The position numbers and the translations under genes were made by a program. Shown in pieces: positions 14,389-15,342 of a stretch of 15,342 bases of DNA. This DNA comes from a gamma proteobacterium symbiont of Bathyaustriella thionipta (GTDB taxonomy: Bacteria; Pseudomonadota; Gammaproteobacteria; Chromatiales; Chromatiaceae), in the NCBI GenBank assembly GCA_025656895.1, contig JAHXHF010000294.1, positions 1 through 15,342 on the forward strand. Direction: 5' to 3'. The notes below the pieces were generated by a model. That model saw only the letters and a program-made list of their open reading frames with translations, ran no database searches and had not been told where the DNA came from. How positions within the stretch are numbered: position 1 is the stretch's first letter; each line of letters begins with the position of its first letter.

Positions 14389-14414
14389 AGCCCCGGCAAC
14401 AGCCGGGGCTTTTT
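14389..14414 (+). terminator. Rho-independent terminator after tRNA-Gly
   Basis: A 9-bp perfect stem AGCCCCGGC/GCCGGGGCT (14389-14410) with loop AACA is followed by TTTT and C. It lies 7 nt after tRNA-Gly and before tRNA-Cys and tRNA-Leu, so it should lower or regulate expression of those two tRNAs unless they have another promoter. The hairpin strongly resembles the one at 4634-4655. Confidence 0.85.
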
Positions 14415-14485
14415 CTTGATTGTGGTCTGCTTTGCCAGGGCAAACCGCGAAAAAGCAGCAAAATGCTTTTATGCATTTTTGTTTT

Positions 14486-14559
14486 GGCTGAGTGGCAGAG
14501 TGGTTATGCAGCGGCCTGCAAAGCCGTGGACCTCGGTTCGATTCCGGGCTCAGCCTCCA
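14486..14559 (+). tRNA. tRNA-Cys(GCA)
   Basis: A 74-nt tRNA with encoded CCA. The acceptor stem GGCTGAG pairs with CTCAGCC, discriminator T. The anticodon stem GCGGC/GCCGT (one G-U) holds CTGCAAA, giving GCA. The T-arm has GGTTCGATTCC. It corresponds to E. coli cysT. No good -35/-10 pair is seen in the 70 nt after the tRNA-Gly terminator. Confidence 0.97.
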
Positions 14560-14567
14560 CCTTTTAA

Positions 14568-14655
14568 GCCCGGGTGGCGGAATTGGTAGACGCAGCGGAC
14601 TTAAAATCCGCCGACCATTGCGGTCGTGCCGGTTCAAGTCCGGCCCCGGGCACCA
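14568..14655 (+). tRNA. tRNA-Leu(UAA)
   Basis: An 88-nt class II tRNA with encoded CCA. The acceptor stem GCCCGGG pairs with CCCGGGC, discriminator A. The anticodon stem GCGGA/TCCGC holds CTTAAAA, giving TAA. A long variable arm and T-loop GGTTCAAGTCC are present. It corresponds to E. coli leuZ. It lies 8 nt after tRNA-Cys, so the two share a transcript, and 14 nt before the MITE-like element. Confidence 0.98.
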
Positions 14656-14669
14656 CCTTCAGTATAATT

Positions 14670-14833
14670 ATCCTGAATCCGTACCTTCATGACGGCACAG
14701 TGCGCAGGCTCTTGATTCCACAGCGGTTTAAAAAATGCCCGCTTAACCGATGGGTGAAGCTAAGATTTTTTAATTCCACTGTGAAAACAAGTTCATACAC
14801 CCTGTATCCGCCCTGAAGATACGGATTCAGGAT
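14670..14833. mobile_element. MITE-like element with 20-bp terminal inverted repeats (164 bp)
   Basis: The left end, 14670-14689 (core CCTGAATCCGTACCTTCA), is the reverse complement of 14814-14833 at 19 of 20 positions; similarity extends weakly inward (GACGGCACAG on the left, GGCGGATACAG on the right when reversed). Inside are further inverted pairs: CACAGTG 14696-14702 with CACTGTG 14777-14783, AGCGG 14722-14726 with CCGCT 14739-14743, and CGGTT 14724-14728 with AACCG 14745-14749. No coding sequence fits, so any movement would need a transposase supplied from elsewhere. I see no target-site duplication beyond a possible AT. Parts recur at 10290-10356 and 5729-5765. It fills the gap between tRNA-Leu and the Sel1 gene. 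A structured intergenic repeat or RNA is the alternative. Confidence 0.7.
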
Positions 14834-14851
14834 TCTGCTACACTCTCCTGC

Positions 14852-15259
14852 ATGTTTAAGCGCTTCGCTGCCCCTGTTATAACGTCCTACAGTCTTTCTA
14901 TTAGCATTTTCTTGATGTGCCTCATTGCATCAGACGTTTGCTTAGGCTCAACTAAGACCTATGAAGCAGGCATGCAAGCCATACAGGATGGCAACTTTGC
15001 CGAAGCCTATTATCATTGGCGTCCACTGGCCGATGCCGGTGACAGCGAGTCGCAGTACAATATTGGCTGGATGTACGCAAATGGGCTGGGGCTGAATGTA
15101 AATGTGGCACAAGCCATTGTATGGTGGAAAAAAGCTGCCCAGCACGGACATGCACCGGCAAAATTTGCCATTGGTCTGGCTTATCTAAATGGCGATGGCG
15201 TAAAAAAAGACGAGCAAAAGGCCATAGACTGGATGTTGAGCACAGCTTCCAGTAATTAG
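14852..15259 (+). CDS. Secreted Sel1-repeat protein (135 aa)
   Basis: Residues 1 to about 32 form a Sec signal peptide (basic MFKRF, a long hydrophobic stretch, then a cleavage-like CLGS). Two to three Sel1-like repeats follow: AEAYYHWRPLADAGDSESQY, then NIGWMYANGLGLNVNVAQAI and WWKKAAQHGHAPAKFAIGLA, then YLNGDGVKKDEQKAIDWM. Sel1 repeats are alpha-helical solenoids that mediate protein contacts; the target is unknown. The ATG has no Shine-Dalgarno. An extended -10-like TGCTACACT (14836-14844) lies just past the MITE-like element, so the message may have almost no leader and the element forms its upstream promoter flank. The protein ends in STASSN; the gene seems complete. No partner gene is visible. 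Confidence 0.85.
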   Translation: MFKRFAAPVITSYSLSISIFLMCLIASDVCLGSTKTYEAGMQAIQDGNFAEAYYHWRPLADAGDSESQYNIGWMYANGLGLNVNVAQAIVWWKKAAQHGHAPAKFAIGLAYLNGDGVKKDEQKAIDWMLSTASSN

Positions 15260-15342
15260 TGTTTGAACGAAAACGATTAAACCCTAAGAAAAACAATAAT
15301 CTATATACTGTTCAGTGGACTAAAGATTATAATGCCTGTATC
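15260..15342 (+). other. Non-coding right edge with a possible -10 box
   Basis: This AT-rich 83-nt tail has no gene. A perfect TATAAT (15328-15333) is present without a recognisable -35 at the right distance, so it may be the promoter of a gene beyond the window or chance. Confidence 0.2.

Noticed and set aside
14258..14816. Several open frames on both strands across the three tRNAs
   Set aside because: They are translations of tRNA sequence, including the well-known spurious EIRTRDPNL-type peptide from antisense tRNA, and do not encode proteins.
1..15342. CRISPR arrays, insertion sequences with transposase, integrase or phage genes
   Set aside because: No regularly spaced repeats and no transposase, integrase or phage protein were found in any frame; the only mobile-looking DNA is the non-coding repeat family.

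Overview
The window reads as chromosomal DNA of a gammaproteobacterium. The best evidence is the right half, where uvrY, uvrC and pgsA are followed by tRNA-Gly(GCC), tRNA-Cys(GCA) and tRNA-Leu(UAA). This is the order known in Escherichia coli (uvrY-uvrC-pgsA-glyW-cysT-leuZ). I cannot name a genus from sequence alone.

Layout. (1) 93-3687: a tightly packed three-gene cluster of uncharacterised envelope proteins: a secreted Ser/Gln-rich protein, a lipoprotein and a membrane-anchored TPR-like/PEGA-like protein. The third gene is cut by one in-frame TAA. (2) 3728-4351: an AT-rich vapBC toxin-antitoxin pair behind a perfect inverted repeat. (3) 4429-5347, minus strand: a BI-1/YccA-family membrane protein, a rho-independent terminator, and a small two-TM protein whose start lies just past the terminator. 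(4) 5506-5596: tRNA-Ser(UGA). (5) 5826-10289: an arsenic-type module of six same-strand genes: SigZ-like ECF sigma factor, small Cys-tailed AhpD/CMD-like protein, ArsJ-type GAPDH, ArsJ, PF03773 permease, and thioredoxin-like CxxC protein. (6) 10431-14166: uvrY, a family-5-like uracil-DNA glycosylase, uvrC and pgsA. (7) 14262-14655: a strong promoter and three tRNAs. (8) 14852-15259: a secreted Sel1-repeat protein.

The arsenic module fits a known scheme. GAPDH uses arsenate in place of phosphate to make unstable 1-arseno-3-phosphoglycerate, and ArsJ exports it. The permease and its CxxC partner probably handle another arsenical or thiol-linked metalloid. There is no arsR or arsC in the window; the only regulator-like gene next to the module is the sigma factor.

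The main unexplained structure is a dispersed repeat. A 164-bp element at 14670-14833 has 20-bp terminal inverted repeats matching at 19 of 20 positions, so it looks like a MITE. Its right end recurs (about 58 of 68 positions in my hand alignment) at 10290-10356, starting at the first base after the stop codon of the last arsenic-module gene. A shorter relative lies at 5729-5765, upstream of the sigma gene. The arsenic block is therefore bracketed by two direct copies of this repeat, which suggests how it entered, moved or was rearranged.
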